A stretch of DNA of 11,325 nt from Bacteroidaceae bacterium (GCA_017548225.1 JAFYMV010000211.1:1-11325), one strand, 5' to 3'. Positions 6,078-11,325 are shown, counted from the first letter of the stretch. Numbers and translations are program-made. Notes: generated from the sequence alone by a model not told the origin.

Positions 6078-7572
6078 AATCTGCAATAAAATCTAAAGCA
6101 ACATTCGTTAACTTGTTCTCAGAATCAATATAATTCATATCTTGCAAGAAGTTGAATAAAGAATCTATTCTAGGTGAAGTTTCTACAGGATATCGTTGTT
6201 CTACTAAGATAACTCGCCCGTCTTCGTGTATGAATTTTCTTAAGTCAGAATTATTTTTACCCATTTTTGCAATAGCTACTACAGTATGCTCTTGCATTAT
6301 TTGTATTATCAATGATTCTATGAATAGGGGGATGGAATAATCCAAGTAGCGTTCTACATACATCCTTATTCCCTCGCTCAAAATACCGCGTTGTCGTCTT
6401 AAATCATTCTCGCTTTCGAACTTTAAAATAGAGGTTTTGTTTGTTTCAAACTCCGTGTAAAGTCGTAGCAATAGTTTTGTCGCGTATACGGAAGCTTCAA
6501 GGTAGTTGTGGGTATTCACCTCTCTTTTTAACTCGTCGTATAATTCGTTAATGCTTTCGTCAATGTTTTTTCTCCATTCACCAAGCGATGAATAAGGTTC
6601 ATTCATAGATGATGATGCCGATTCTACAAGGCTTTGCACAAGTGTGTCCATAGGTGGGTTGTGTAGCTCTTTTATCTGGTCTAATATAAAACAGAAGAAA
6701 AAATCTACACAATAGTGCAATGCTTCGCATAAATAGTAGAAATACCATCCAAAAGAGGCATGATTATCTATGCTTTTATTCACTTGCAAAAAGCGATTCC
6801 TTATAAAGTCTTGCACCTTGATACCTTTTGACATATCATTCAGCAATAATGATATAGTTTCTTTTCTCAAGGATGATTCTCCATCGTTTTTTGTGAGCAA
6901 ATGGTTGAGATAATGCCATTCTTCAGATCCTAAGATAATACGATGAATGCCTAAAGATTCTAATTCTACTATCTCATAATCTGACAATTCACCATCTAAG
7001 ATGCATTCAATAAACAATTCGCGGACATCTTCTTTTATGCTTTTGCGTACAGCTTCTGCTAATTCTTTTCCTTTATTACGAAGATAAAAGCGTCCTTCTT
7101 CTATTTTTACAAGCTCATAATAAATAAGTGAACCTGCATAATACTGTCCAAGAGCCCCACTTTTAAAACTCCAGTATTTATCTTGGGATTCATAATCTGC
7201 ACCATCTGCAATGTCGTATACTCCATCATCCGCCAACTTATATCTTTCTTGTGCAACAAACATAGCACCAACAATGGCCCCAATGCCTCGGCCTCTCATA
7301 ATTAGTGCCATTGCCAATTCTGCACGACGAATGAAATTATATTGGTGCAAAGTAACCTCTCCAGCTTTCTCGAGTTTGTCAAATTCGCTAAGAAGCCAAC
7401 AATAAAGGCTGTAATAACGAATGTGCATAGTAAGATTTGTTAAGCCAGGGAGCAATTTACTATAGGTCGCGATAGAACTATTTTGAATACCTAAAGGGTC
7501 TCGTCCTCCTTTGAATCCTTCGTTTGACGCCCAATAAATATTTGTGATTTCAGATTGTTTGTATTGTGCCAT
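6064..7572 (-). CDS. Unknown ~500-aa partner protein of the PLD operon
   Basis: I do not recognise a named family with certainty. The N-terminus carries DPLGIQNSSIATYSKLLPGL followed by TNLTMHIRYYSLYCWLL. This DPLG...LLPGxT...RYYSxYxWLL signature recalls uncharacterised genomic-island proteins (DUF6361-like in style). A stretch around YYELVKIEEGRFYLRNKGKELAEAV looks like the wing of a winged helix. The rest is mostly helical with scattered aromatic patches, and there is no signal peptide. I chose the ATG at 7572 (502 aa). The longer frame opens with TTG at 7611, which lies inside the -7 box at 7609-7616, upstream of where transcription should begin. The gene is the first in the operon, and its end overlaps the PLD gene by 14 nt. 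A sensor, adaptor or DNA-binding role is possible but unproven. Confidence 0.85.
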   Translation of the reverse strand: MAQYKQSEITNIYWASNEGFKGGRDPLGIQNSSIATYSKLLPGLTNLTMHIRYYSLYCWLLSEFDKLEKAGEVTLHQYNFIRRAELAMALIMRGRGIGAIVGAMFVAQERYKLADDGVYDIADGADYESQDKYWSFKSGALGQYYAGSLIYYELVKIEEGRFYLRNKGKELAEAVRKSIKEDVRELFIECILDGELSDYEIVELESLGIHRIILGSEEWHYLNHLLTKNDGESSLRKETISLLLNDMSKGIKVQDFIRNRFLQVNKSIDNHASFGWYFYYLCEALHYCVDFFFCFILDQIKELHNPPMDTLVQSLVESASSSMNEPYSSLGEWRKNIDESINELYDELKREVNTHNYLEASVYATKLLLRLYTEFETNKTSILKFESENDLRRQRGILSEGIRMYVERYLDYSIPLFIESLIIQIMQEHTVVAIAKMGKNNSDLRKFIHEDGRVILVEQRYPVETSPRIDSLFNFLQDMNYIDSENKLTNVALDFIADYGKE

Positions 7573-7608
7573 TCTTTGTAATAGATGTATCTTATTGTTC
7601 TTTTGCCC

Positions 7609-7639
7609 CAAAGTTAAAAACTTAATTCCGCATCTGCAA
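7609..7639 (-). promoter_or_regulatory. Promoter of the PLD operon
   Basis: On the minus strand a perfect -7 box TAACTTTG (7616-7609) stands 19 bp after a TTGC (7639-7636), fitting the Bacteroidota -33/-7 layout. Transcription would start near 7602, giving a leader of about 30 nt before the ATG at 7572. It sits just beyond the stop codon of the HD gene (7644), with no terminator between, so read-through from the HD gene is also possible. Confidence 0.68.
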
Positions 7640-7643
7640 GCAT

Positions 7644-8114
7644 TTAGTCTATATGCAATATATATCCCTCATTGCGTAGTAGGTAGTCGAGGGCTTCGGT
7701 GTGTTTCTTCACTTGTTTGGTGTGGCCGCCGATGGTGCCGCGGTGGAGGTTGTGTCGCAGGTCGTTGATTTTCACCTTGAGGGCAGTGTCGTTGCCCGAG
7801 GCTTCGATGCTACGGATGTAATCCATGTAAGGTACCGACTTGTCGTGGGTGAGCACCTCTAAGGCGCGGATGATCTTGAGGGCTACACCCATACGGCGCA
7901 GGTCGTCGAAGGTATAGTGCGAGTCCTCCACTACATCATGTAGGAATCCTACACACATCTCCGTGAGGTTCTCACCTGCCATGCCTACGGCCAAGGGGTG
8001 CAGTATGGCGGGCTTGCCATCGAGGTCTACTTGTCCTTTGTGGGCATCAAGGGCTATCTGCAGGGCAAGCTCCACCTGCTCGTTGTTGACATAGATGCGT
8101 TTCTTCTGTTCCAT
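7644..8114 (-). CDS. HD-domain hydrolase, Mesh1/SpoT-type (probable ppGpp hydrolase)
   Basis: This is a small stand-alone HD protein of 156 aa. The order of motifs matches the RelA/SpoT hydrolase domain and small alarmone hydrolases (Mesh1): AHKGQVDLDGKPAILHPLAV with His39, FLHDVVED with His59-Asp60 and Glu63-Asp64, and KINDLRHN with Asp118. In Mesh1 the equivalent His, His-Asp and Asp bind Mn2+ and the enzyme removes the 3' pyrophosphate of (p)ppGpp. There is no synthetase, TGS or ACT domain, and the length is slightly short of Mesh1 (about 180 aa). It is soluble and cytoplasmic. The gene is GC-richer than the operon that follows it. Some family members act on other nucleotides or NADPH, so the exact substrate is inferred. 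Confidence 0.9.
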   Translation of the reverse strand: MEQKKRIYVNNEQVELALQIALDAHKGQVDLDGKPAILHPLAVGMAGENLTEMCVGFLHDVVEDSHYTFDDLRRMGVALKIIRALEVLTHDKSVPYMDYIRSIEASGNDTALKVKINDLRHNLHRGTIGGHTKQVKKHTEALDYLLRNEGYILHID

Positions 8115-8130
8115 AAGAGTGCTTTGTTTT

Positions 8131-8241
8131 ATGGTAATTTACGGGCAATTTATGGCAATTTGCGTTGAAAAAATGGCTGATTTTGCGTAAAAAGACCCTG
8201 ATTTGCGTGTAAAAACTCTTCGTTTTCGTCTTCGTTTTCGT
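8131..8241. repeat. Short direct repeats between the HD and HIRAN genes
   Basis: Three near-copies of ATGGTAATTT / ACGGGCAATTT / ATGGCAATTT (8131-8161) are followed by three TTTTGCGT-like words. These are followed by a perfect tandem duplication of the 12-mer CTTCGTTTTCGT (8218-8229, 8230-8241), ending five bases before the HIRAN stop. No gene or clear promoter for the HD gene is seen. Confidence 0.55.
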
Positions 8242-8245
8242 TACT

Positions 8246-8639
8246 TTATGCCTCCTTGTTGCGCTTCACCTTGATCACCAGTTGCACTTGTTGCTCGGGG
8301 TGGGCGTCGGGGCGGAGTTGGGTGATGCGGCAATCGAAGAGGTGGGTCCAGCCCATGTCGAGGAAGATGGCGAGTTGCTCATTGTGGGTGCTGGGGATGT
8401 AGCCGATGTGGTGGAGTTCCTCTTCGCACTTGTCATAATAGCACACGGCAATGGCATCGGGGTCGTGGCGGTTGTCGGCTTCGCGCACGAGGCGGAGTGG
8501 GGTGCCCACTTGGAGTTGATTAGACTCCTTTGGGGAGATAAACCTCCCGTCGTCGCAACCGACGCTTTCATACCGCGTCGGCATAATACTTGCGGCCAGC
8601 GAGGTGGCAATCCATGAAATACTTCTTGTTTGTTTCCAT
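8246..8639 (-). pseudogene. HIRAN-domain protein gene with a single-base frameshift
   Basis: HIRAN domains bind DNA ends or damaged DNA and occur alone or fused to SNF2 helicases. From the ATG at 8639 the frame reads METNKKYFMDCHLAGRKYYA then DAV, a good HIRAN N-terminus, and hits TGA at 8570-8568. Skipping one base (minus-strand T at 8570) turns GTA-TGA into GTA-GAA and joins it to ESVGCDDGRFISPKESNQLQ, then VGTPLRLVREADNRHDPDAIAV, HIGYIP and the C-terminal LRPDAHPEQQVQLVIKVKR. The joined protein would be about 130 aa. The segment between DAV and VGTPL seems longer than in relatives I recall. A start at 8584 would leave a 112-aa protein without the first HIRAN strand. The gene may be broken by mutation, carry a sequencing error, or use a +1 shift at a stop codon, as prfB does. 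The family call is firm; the status is open. Confidence 0.78.
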
Positions 8640-8681
8640 ATTTTTTTAACGATTAATGATTAATGTTTGACGATTAACGAG

Positions 8682-8719
8682 TGCAAAGTTAGGTGCGGGG
8701 TGTCCCATAGCGTGGGACA
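8682..8719 (-). promoter_or_regulatory. Palindromic promoter element, copy B (HIRAN gene)
   Basis: A perfect minus-strand -7 box TAACTTTGCA (8691-8682) lies 9 bp from the palindrome TGTCCCA-TAGCG-TGGGACA (8701-8719), identical in sequence and spacing to copy A at 2690-2727. Similarity continues beyond the palindrome (CAGGATRAGGAAAT). The leader to the HIRAN ATG (8639) is about 35 nt and contains repeated GATTAAYG words, like the VWA leader. Confidence 0.65.
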
Positions 8720-8865
8720 GGATGAGGAAATTTTAGTCTTTTCATCTAAAAATCGCTATTTTTTTGCCTTTCTTCAATGTCGCACCTGTGAGCGTGCTTT
8801 ATCATAGGTGCGATATTTTCTTGTTGTGCCTACCATCGCGTTGCGAGAGAGGAGCAAAACAAAGC

Positions 8866-8945
8866 GTCTACTTTCTAGTAAATGAGTCTACTTTTTCAGA
8901 AATGTGTCAACTTTTTCAGTAATGGGGCAATTTTCTTAGTAGATA
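8866..8945. repeat. Four degenerate 20-bp tandem repeats
   Basis: Units start at 8866, 8886, 8906 and 8926. The first three begin GTCTACTTT, GTCTACTTT and GTCAACTTT, and all share a T-rich centre followed by TAGTAAATG or CAGAAATG-like ends; the fourth is more diverged. Being head-to-tail without spacers, they are not a CRISPR array. No flanking gene or target duplication is evident. Confidence 0.6.
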
Positions 8946-9038
8946 ATGTCAACAAAATCCGTACAGAAAATATCGATTTTATAGCTTTTATGCCCTAAAC
9001 CTCTCCACTCTACAGGTGAAAATGAAATAAAAAACGAC

Positions 9039-9254
9039 TGAATACTGAGTATTGAGTATATTAGTGAATGTCTCAGAAGCTTGTATGTCAGCAATTTTGC
9101 ATCGGCGCATTCGATAAAAGTTACTCAGTACTCAGTATTCAGTAAAAATATATGTTGATGAAAATAGGGATAATTAGAGGTTATATATATATAAAAAATT
9201 TCTTTTTACATTCTCTGCATCGAAAAAATATTTCTGAATACTGAGTATTGAGTA
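9039..9254. repeat. Three copies of a 20-bp element in +, -, + orientation
   Basis: TGAATACTGAGTATTGAGTA occurs at 9039-9058 and again, identical, at 9235-9254. An inverted copy with one difference lies at 9122-9141. Each neighbouring pair forms an inverted repeat enclosing 63 or 93 bp, so the DNA or RNA could fold into either of two long hairpins. The element is itself an imperfect duplication of a TACTGAGTA-like half. The arrangement could be the ends of a small non-autonomous mobile element or a dispersed intergenic repeat. Confidence 0.7.
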
Positions 9255-9312
9255 TCTTCTATGTTTGCCTGGAATTTTATCTTTTGTTTTAAAAAATAAA
9301 ATGCGCAAATAC

Positions 9313-9344
9313 TTGACAATGGGGGTATGGATTTTGTATTTTTG
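9313..9344 (+). promoter_or_regulatory. Plus-strand promoter-like site facing the WYL gene's 3' end
   Basis: TTG (9313-9315) and TATTTTTG (9337-9344), separated by 21 bp, fit the Bacteroidota -33/-7 pattern on the plus strand. They are followed by a GACGATAACGGTTAACGG leader-like segment. No plus-strand gene follows; transcripts would run antisense into the end of the WYL gene at 9402. It could be a remnant of a lost gene or drive an antisense RNA. Confidence 0.4.
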
Positions 9345-9401
9345 TATTGTTGACGATAACGGTTAACGGAGAGGGTGATCTTTGACTTATTGTACAAACT
9401 T

Positions 9402-10307
9402 TTATTCATACCGCGAGGCGGCGTCGAGGTGGCATTGCTTCACGGTATCGGCAAGCCATTGGGGCGAGAGCACGCGGATGGCGGCACCACGCGAGAGGAG
9501 GGGCGTGATGAAGTCGGCCGTGGGGCGCAGGGTGAGCTCAAAGTCGGTATATTCATCCGTCGCGTTCAGTTCGCGCTGGCTATGGTGCAGGGGGAGGTCG
9601 CGCAGGTAGTGGGGCTCGCGGCCAAAGGCGCGGATGACAACCTTCTCAATGGGTACATCATGGTCGTTGACGATGCCATAGCAGTGGCGAAACCAGCCTG
9701 CGGGGTCGAAGGTGGTGTCGTACTCAAAGGGGGTATCGGTGAGCTCAAGCGAGATGATGCGGTCGAAGGCGAGGGTGAAGAATGTTTCGTTCTCGGGATG
9801 GCGCACCAGGGCATACCAACGCTTGTTGAATAGCTTGACGAGGTAGGGCTCGAGGAGCATGAGCGAACTGCCTTCAGCACCATAGCGGCGGTAGCGGAGG
9901 ATGATGCGCACACTCTGCTTCATGGCATTGATGAAGCTGTGCAGCTGCTCACCATCGGAGGGGATGCGCTCAAGGAGGATGCGCTCGTGTACGCCAAGAC
10001 TCTCGGCGAGCACATTGTTGACCGATAGGGTAGAGAGCATCCAGTTCTGTATGGTGTCTTCAGTGAGCACTTCGGCATTGCCGATGTAGTAGCGGTAGCC
10101 GTCCTTCTTGTCGCAATCGATGATGATGCCAAACATGTCGAGAATGGCATCGCGGTGGCGGTTGAAACTACTGCGGGCCATGGGGAGCCCGCCACTCATA
10201 TCGGTCTTTGTCCAGTGCTGATTGAGTTCCTCGAAGGTGAGGCGCTGATGGCGGTGTATGGCATTGATGAGCCAGATGTATTCTCTAAAGAGGTGGGCGG
10301 GCTTCAT
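9402..10307 (-). CDS. WYL-domain transcriptional regulator
   Basis: This 301-aa protein has the usual three parts. An N-terminal winged helix-turn-helix (about residues 5-75; LTFEELNQHWTKTD and the MARSSFNRHRDAI recognition-helix region) is followed by a central WYL domain (about 130-215), with RYRRYGAEGSSLMLLEPYLV and KRWYALVRHPENETFFTLAF holding the conserved aromatic and basic residues. A C-terminal WCX-like extension follows (RAFGREPHYLRDLPLHHSQR onward). WYL proteins are cytosolic DNA-binding regulators that are thought to sense nucleic-acid or nucleotide ligands, and they often control defence and stress genes in accessory regions. It lies 88 bp after the four-helix-bundle gene, with no separate promoter visible, so the two are probably co-transcribed. 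Its leader consists almost wholly of 9-bp CTAGA repeats. It could be the regulator of the palindromic promoters at 2690 and 8682, but this is inference. Confidence 0.92.
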   Translation of the reverse strand: MKPAHLFREYIWLINAIHRHQRLTFEELNQHWTKTDMSGGLPMARSSFNRHRDAILDMFGIIIDCDKKDGYRYYIGNAEVLTEDTIQNWMLSTLSVNNVLAESLGVHERILLERIPSDGEQLHSFINAMKQSVRIILRYRRYGAEGSSLMLLEPYLVKLFNKRWYALVRHPENETFFTLAFDRIISLELTDTPFEYDTTFDPAGWFRHCYGIVNDHDVPIEKVVIRAFGREPHYLRDLPLHHSQRELNATDEYTDFELTLRPTADFITPLLSRGAAIRVLSPQWLADTVKQCHLDAASRYE

Positions 10308-10322
10308 GGGGTGTTCTTTTTT

Positions 10323-10401
10323 TCTAGACTTACTAGATGATCTAGATTGACTAGATTGGCTAGATGATCTAGATGTTCTAGACTTTCTAGATATTCTAGG
10401 G
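10323..10401. repeat. CTAGA 9-bp repeat array 1 (WYL leader)
   Basis: CTAG occurs at 10324, 10333, 10342, 10351, 10360, 10369, 10378, 10387 and 10396: nine units with an exact 9-bp period. The consensus is CTAGAYnnn, opening after a T-run and closing with CTAGG. It fills the space between the WYL start codon and the four-helix-bundle gene, and the last unit contains that gene's TAG stop (10398-10396). On the minus strand every unit contains TCTAG. Confidence 0.92.
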
Positions 10402-11091
10402 ATTTTGGGTGGTGAGTCTTTTAAGCTCTTCGCGGAGGCGGGTGTTTTCGTGGCGGAGCTCGGCTATCTCGGCTTGGAGCTGCTCGATGTGCTCCTTCTG
10501 ATTGGTGCGGTAGCCGAGGCGGGCGGCGGTCATGCGCTCGCGGATGCCTCCCTCGGTGATGAACTCCTCTTCTTTCTTCTGCTGGTAGGTGCAGAGCATC
10601 TTGTCTACCATATGGCAGAGGGTGATGGCTGTGTTGGCCATCTCCTCATCGCTCCACTGCTCGAAGTAGGGCTCGTAGTGTTGCAGGTGGTTGTGATGGC
10701 GACAGAAGGTGATGAGGGGCTCGAAGCGGGGGTGTGCCTTAGTCCATTTCACGAGGCGGTGGCTGATGAGGTAGTCTTCGTAGTCCTCGAGCAGTTCTTG
10801 TATGCTGGCTCGTGCCACATTCAGTAGCTTGAGCTCCATCTCCATGGAGGTGACCCCATCGGCAGAGCCTTCGACGATGTTTTGCTTGCCTGAGCGCGCG
10901 GCCTGCACCATTTGGTCAACGGTGCGGTCACCATAGGTGGGGAGGAAACGGCGCGTGAAGGTGTAGGTCATCTGGTAGAGCACCACGGTCTTCTGATAGA
11001 ACCAGAGATCCTTCCAGTTGGTCTGCTTGCGCAGAACACCCTCTATCTGGGCAGCACTGGCTTGGGGAGAGTGGGGGATGGGGGTGTTCAT
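10396..11091 (-). CDS. Four-helix-bundle protein with C-terminal 'suffix' domain
   Basis: This 231-aa helical protein matches the four-helix-bundle family once named for the 23S rRNA intervening-sequence protein (S23). About residues 25-125 contain WKDLWFYQKTVVLYQMTYTF, then the charged helix with RTVDQMVQAARSGKQNIVEG and the helix MELKLLNVARASIQELLEDY. A C-terminal suffix region with YFEQWSDEEMANTAITLCHM and IRERMTAARLGYRTNQ follows, as in Bacteroidota members of this class. It ends in a coiled coil (about 195-228; EHIEQLQAEIAELRHENTRL). The biochemical role of the family is not established; relatives (Avd) bind RNA and reverse transcriptase in diversity-generating retroelements. The start at 11091 follows a promoter at 11199-11230. 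The gene is bracketed by CTAGA repeat arrays, and its stop codon lies inside one. Confidence 0.9.
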   Translation of the reverse strand: MNTPIPHSPQASAAQIEGVLRKQTNWKDLWFYQKTVVLYQMTYTFTRRFLPTYGDRTVDQMVQAARSGKQNIVEGSADGVTSMEMELKLLNVARASIQELLEDYEDYLISHRLVKWTKAHPRFEPLITFCRHHNHLQHYEPYFEQWSDEEMANTAITLCHMVDKMLCTYQQKKEEEFITEGGIRERMTAARLGYRTNQKEHIEQLQAEIAELRHENTRLREELKRLTTQNP

Positions 11092-11109
11092 GGTGGGGGG
11101 TATTATTTT

Positions 11110-11196
11110 TCTAGAATGGCTAGATGTTTCTAGAGTTTCTAGATGTTCTAGATCTTCTAGATTTGCTAGATTGACTAGATGCTTAGATTATCTAGG
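11110..11196. repeat. CTAGA 9-bp repeat array 2 (four-helix-bundle leader)
   Basis: CTAG occurs at 11111, 11120, 11130, 11139, 11148, 11157, 11166, 11175 and 11192, with a degenerate TTAG unit at 11183. The period is 9 bp except for single 10- and 8-bp steps and the last 9-bp step from the TTAG unit. Like array 1 it starts after a T-run and ends with CTAGG. It lies between the promoter at 11199-11230 and the ATG at 11091, so it should be transcribed as 5' leader RNA. Confidence 0.92.
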
Positions 11197-11198
11197 AG

Positions 11199-11230
11199 CA
11201 AAGGTAGGTACTATTATTGATTTAATCAAG
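11199..11230 (-). promoter_or_regulatory. Promoter of the four-helix-bundle/WYL unit
   Basis: A perfect minus-strand -7 box TACCTTTG (11206-11199) lies 20 bp after CTTG (11230-11227), one base off a -33 TTTG. Transcription would start near 11192, at the edge of CTAGA array 2, so nearly all of the leader of about 100 nt is repeat. Confidence 0.6.
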
Positions 11231-11324
11231 AATTATCCGTACCTTTACGACAAAAGTCGTTTAGATACTCTCGCTCGCTGTGAAATTGCCCAAGTAAAAC
11301 TTGGCATTTCGCTCGCTTATTCGT
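11226..11324 (-). CDS. Possible C-terminal end of a truncated reading frame
   Basis: On the minus strand an open frame enters from the right edge (TNKRAKCQVLLGQFHSEREY then LNDFCRKGTDNS) and stops at TGA 11228-11226. The stop overlaps the -33 element of the next promoter. The same stretch is also open on the plus strand (RLDTLARCEIAQVKLGISLA), and it contains an imperfect inverted repeat GCCCAAGT-AAA-ACTTGGC (about 11288-11305). I cannot tell a real gene end from a repeat. Confidence 0.2.
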   Translation of the reverse strand, partial: TNKRAKCQVLLGQFHSEREYLNDFCRKGTDNS

Positions 11325-11325
11325 A

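Larger units (their letters stand above)
8720..9401. other. Gene-free, repeat-rich stretch of about 680 bp
   Basis: No credible coding sequence is present; all frames are short and AT-rich. It holds an 8-bp hairpin TCGCACCT/AGGTGCGA (8780-8787 with 8806-8813), followed on the plus strand by a weak T-rich tail. It also holds four degenerate 20-bp tandem units (8866-8945), three copies of a 20-bp TGAATACTGAGTATTGAGTA element in mixed orientation (9039-9254), an AT-dinucleotide run (9183-9193), and a plus-strand promoter-like site (9313-9344). It separates the HIRAN gene from the WYL regulator. Confidence 0.6.

Noticed and set aside
3711..7572. Restriction-modification or DISARM system
   Set aside because: No methyltransferase, helicase or DUF1998-type partner is encoded nearby, so the PLD operon cannot be assigned to these systems.
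8275..8617. Two roughly 111-codon frames (one on each strand) over the HIRAN gene
   Set aside because: Neither has family-like features, while the overlapping minus-strand frame carries a clear HIRAN domain.
8866..8945. Possible CRISPR array
   Set aside because: The 20-bp units are contiguous and degenerate, with no unique spacers and no cas genes. The CTAGA arrays likewise have only 4-bp variable parts.
9375..9833. Plus-strand frame of 152 codons after the promoter-like site at 9313-9344
   Set aside because: Its protein is a Gly/Glu/Val-rich mirror of the WYL gene and shows no domain. The promoter alone is not enough to call it a gene.
10405..10827. Plus-strand frame of 140 codons opposite the four-helix-bundle gene
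   Set aside because: Leu/Val/Gly-rich composition is typical of antisense frames to helical, GC-rich genes, and the real gene is clear on the minus strand.
10396..11091. Diversity-generating retroelement accessory protein (Avd)
   Set aside because: The fold class is similar, but there is no reverse transcriptase, template/variable repeat pair or variable C-type lectin gene in the window. The suffix and coiled coil fit the other four-helix-bundle class.

Overview
The window looks like a chromosomal accessory region of a Bacteroidota species, probably order Bacteroidales (Prevotella- or Bacteroides-like). Three things suggest this. The promoters fit the Bacteroidota -33 TTG / -7 TAnnTTTG pattern, there are no Shine-Dalgarno sequences ahead of the starts, and the protein families are typical: a zinc-less sirtuin, a small HIRAN protein, a WYL regulator and a four-helix-bundle 'suffix' protein. 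Except for a 46-codon gene tail at the left edge, every convincing gene is on the minus strand.

Layout from left to right. 1-142 is the 3' end of a plus-strand gene. 168-204 is a bidirectional terminator. 220-930 is a SIR2 deacylase and 1003-1518 a small EVE/PUA-like protein with its own promoter. 1593-1757 is a gene-free structured stretch with a tRNA-like piece and a strong hairpin. 1761-2474 is a von Willebrand factor A protein. 2475-2828 is intergenic and holds a G-rich repeat and a palindromic promoter element. 2829-3593 is an ADP-ribosylglycohydrolase. 3711-7572 is an AT-rich two-gene operon: a roughly 500-aa protein of unknown function followed, with a 14-nt overlap, by a roughly 790-aa protein with two phospholipase-D-type HKD half-sites. 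7644-8114 is an HD hydrolase of the ppGpp-hydrolase (Mesh1/SpoT) type. 8246-8639 is a HIRAN gene interrupted by one extra base. 8640-9401 is a long gene-free stretch with the second copy of the palindromic promoter and several repeat families. 9402-10307 is a WYL-domain transcription regulator. 10396-11091 is a four-helix-bundle protein bracketed by two arrays of a 9-bp CTAGAnnnn repeat. 11199-11230 is its likely promoter.

The best candidate for an undescribed system is the AT-rich PLD operon (3711-7572). It differs sharply in base composition from the genes on both sides, has its own promoter, ends at a long hairpin, and pairs a probable nuclease or phosphodiesterase with a large unknown partner. 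A defence or DNA-processing role is inference. Its neighbours deal with NAD+, ADP-ribose and ppGpp chemistry or with stress regulation (sirtuin, ADP-ribosylglycohydrolase, HD hydrolase, WYL, HIRAN), which suits an accessory or stress island.

Two further signals stand out. The VWA and HIRAN genes share an identical 19-bp palindrome at an identical 9-bp distance from a -7 box, which suggests a small regulon. The CTAGA arrays sit in the leaders of the four-helix-bundle and WYL genes, and the four-helix-bundle stop codon lies inside the first repeat unit.
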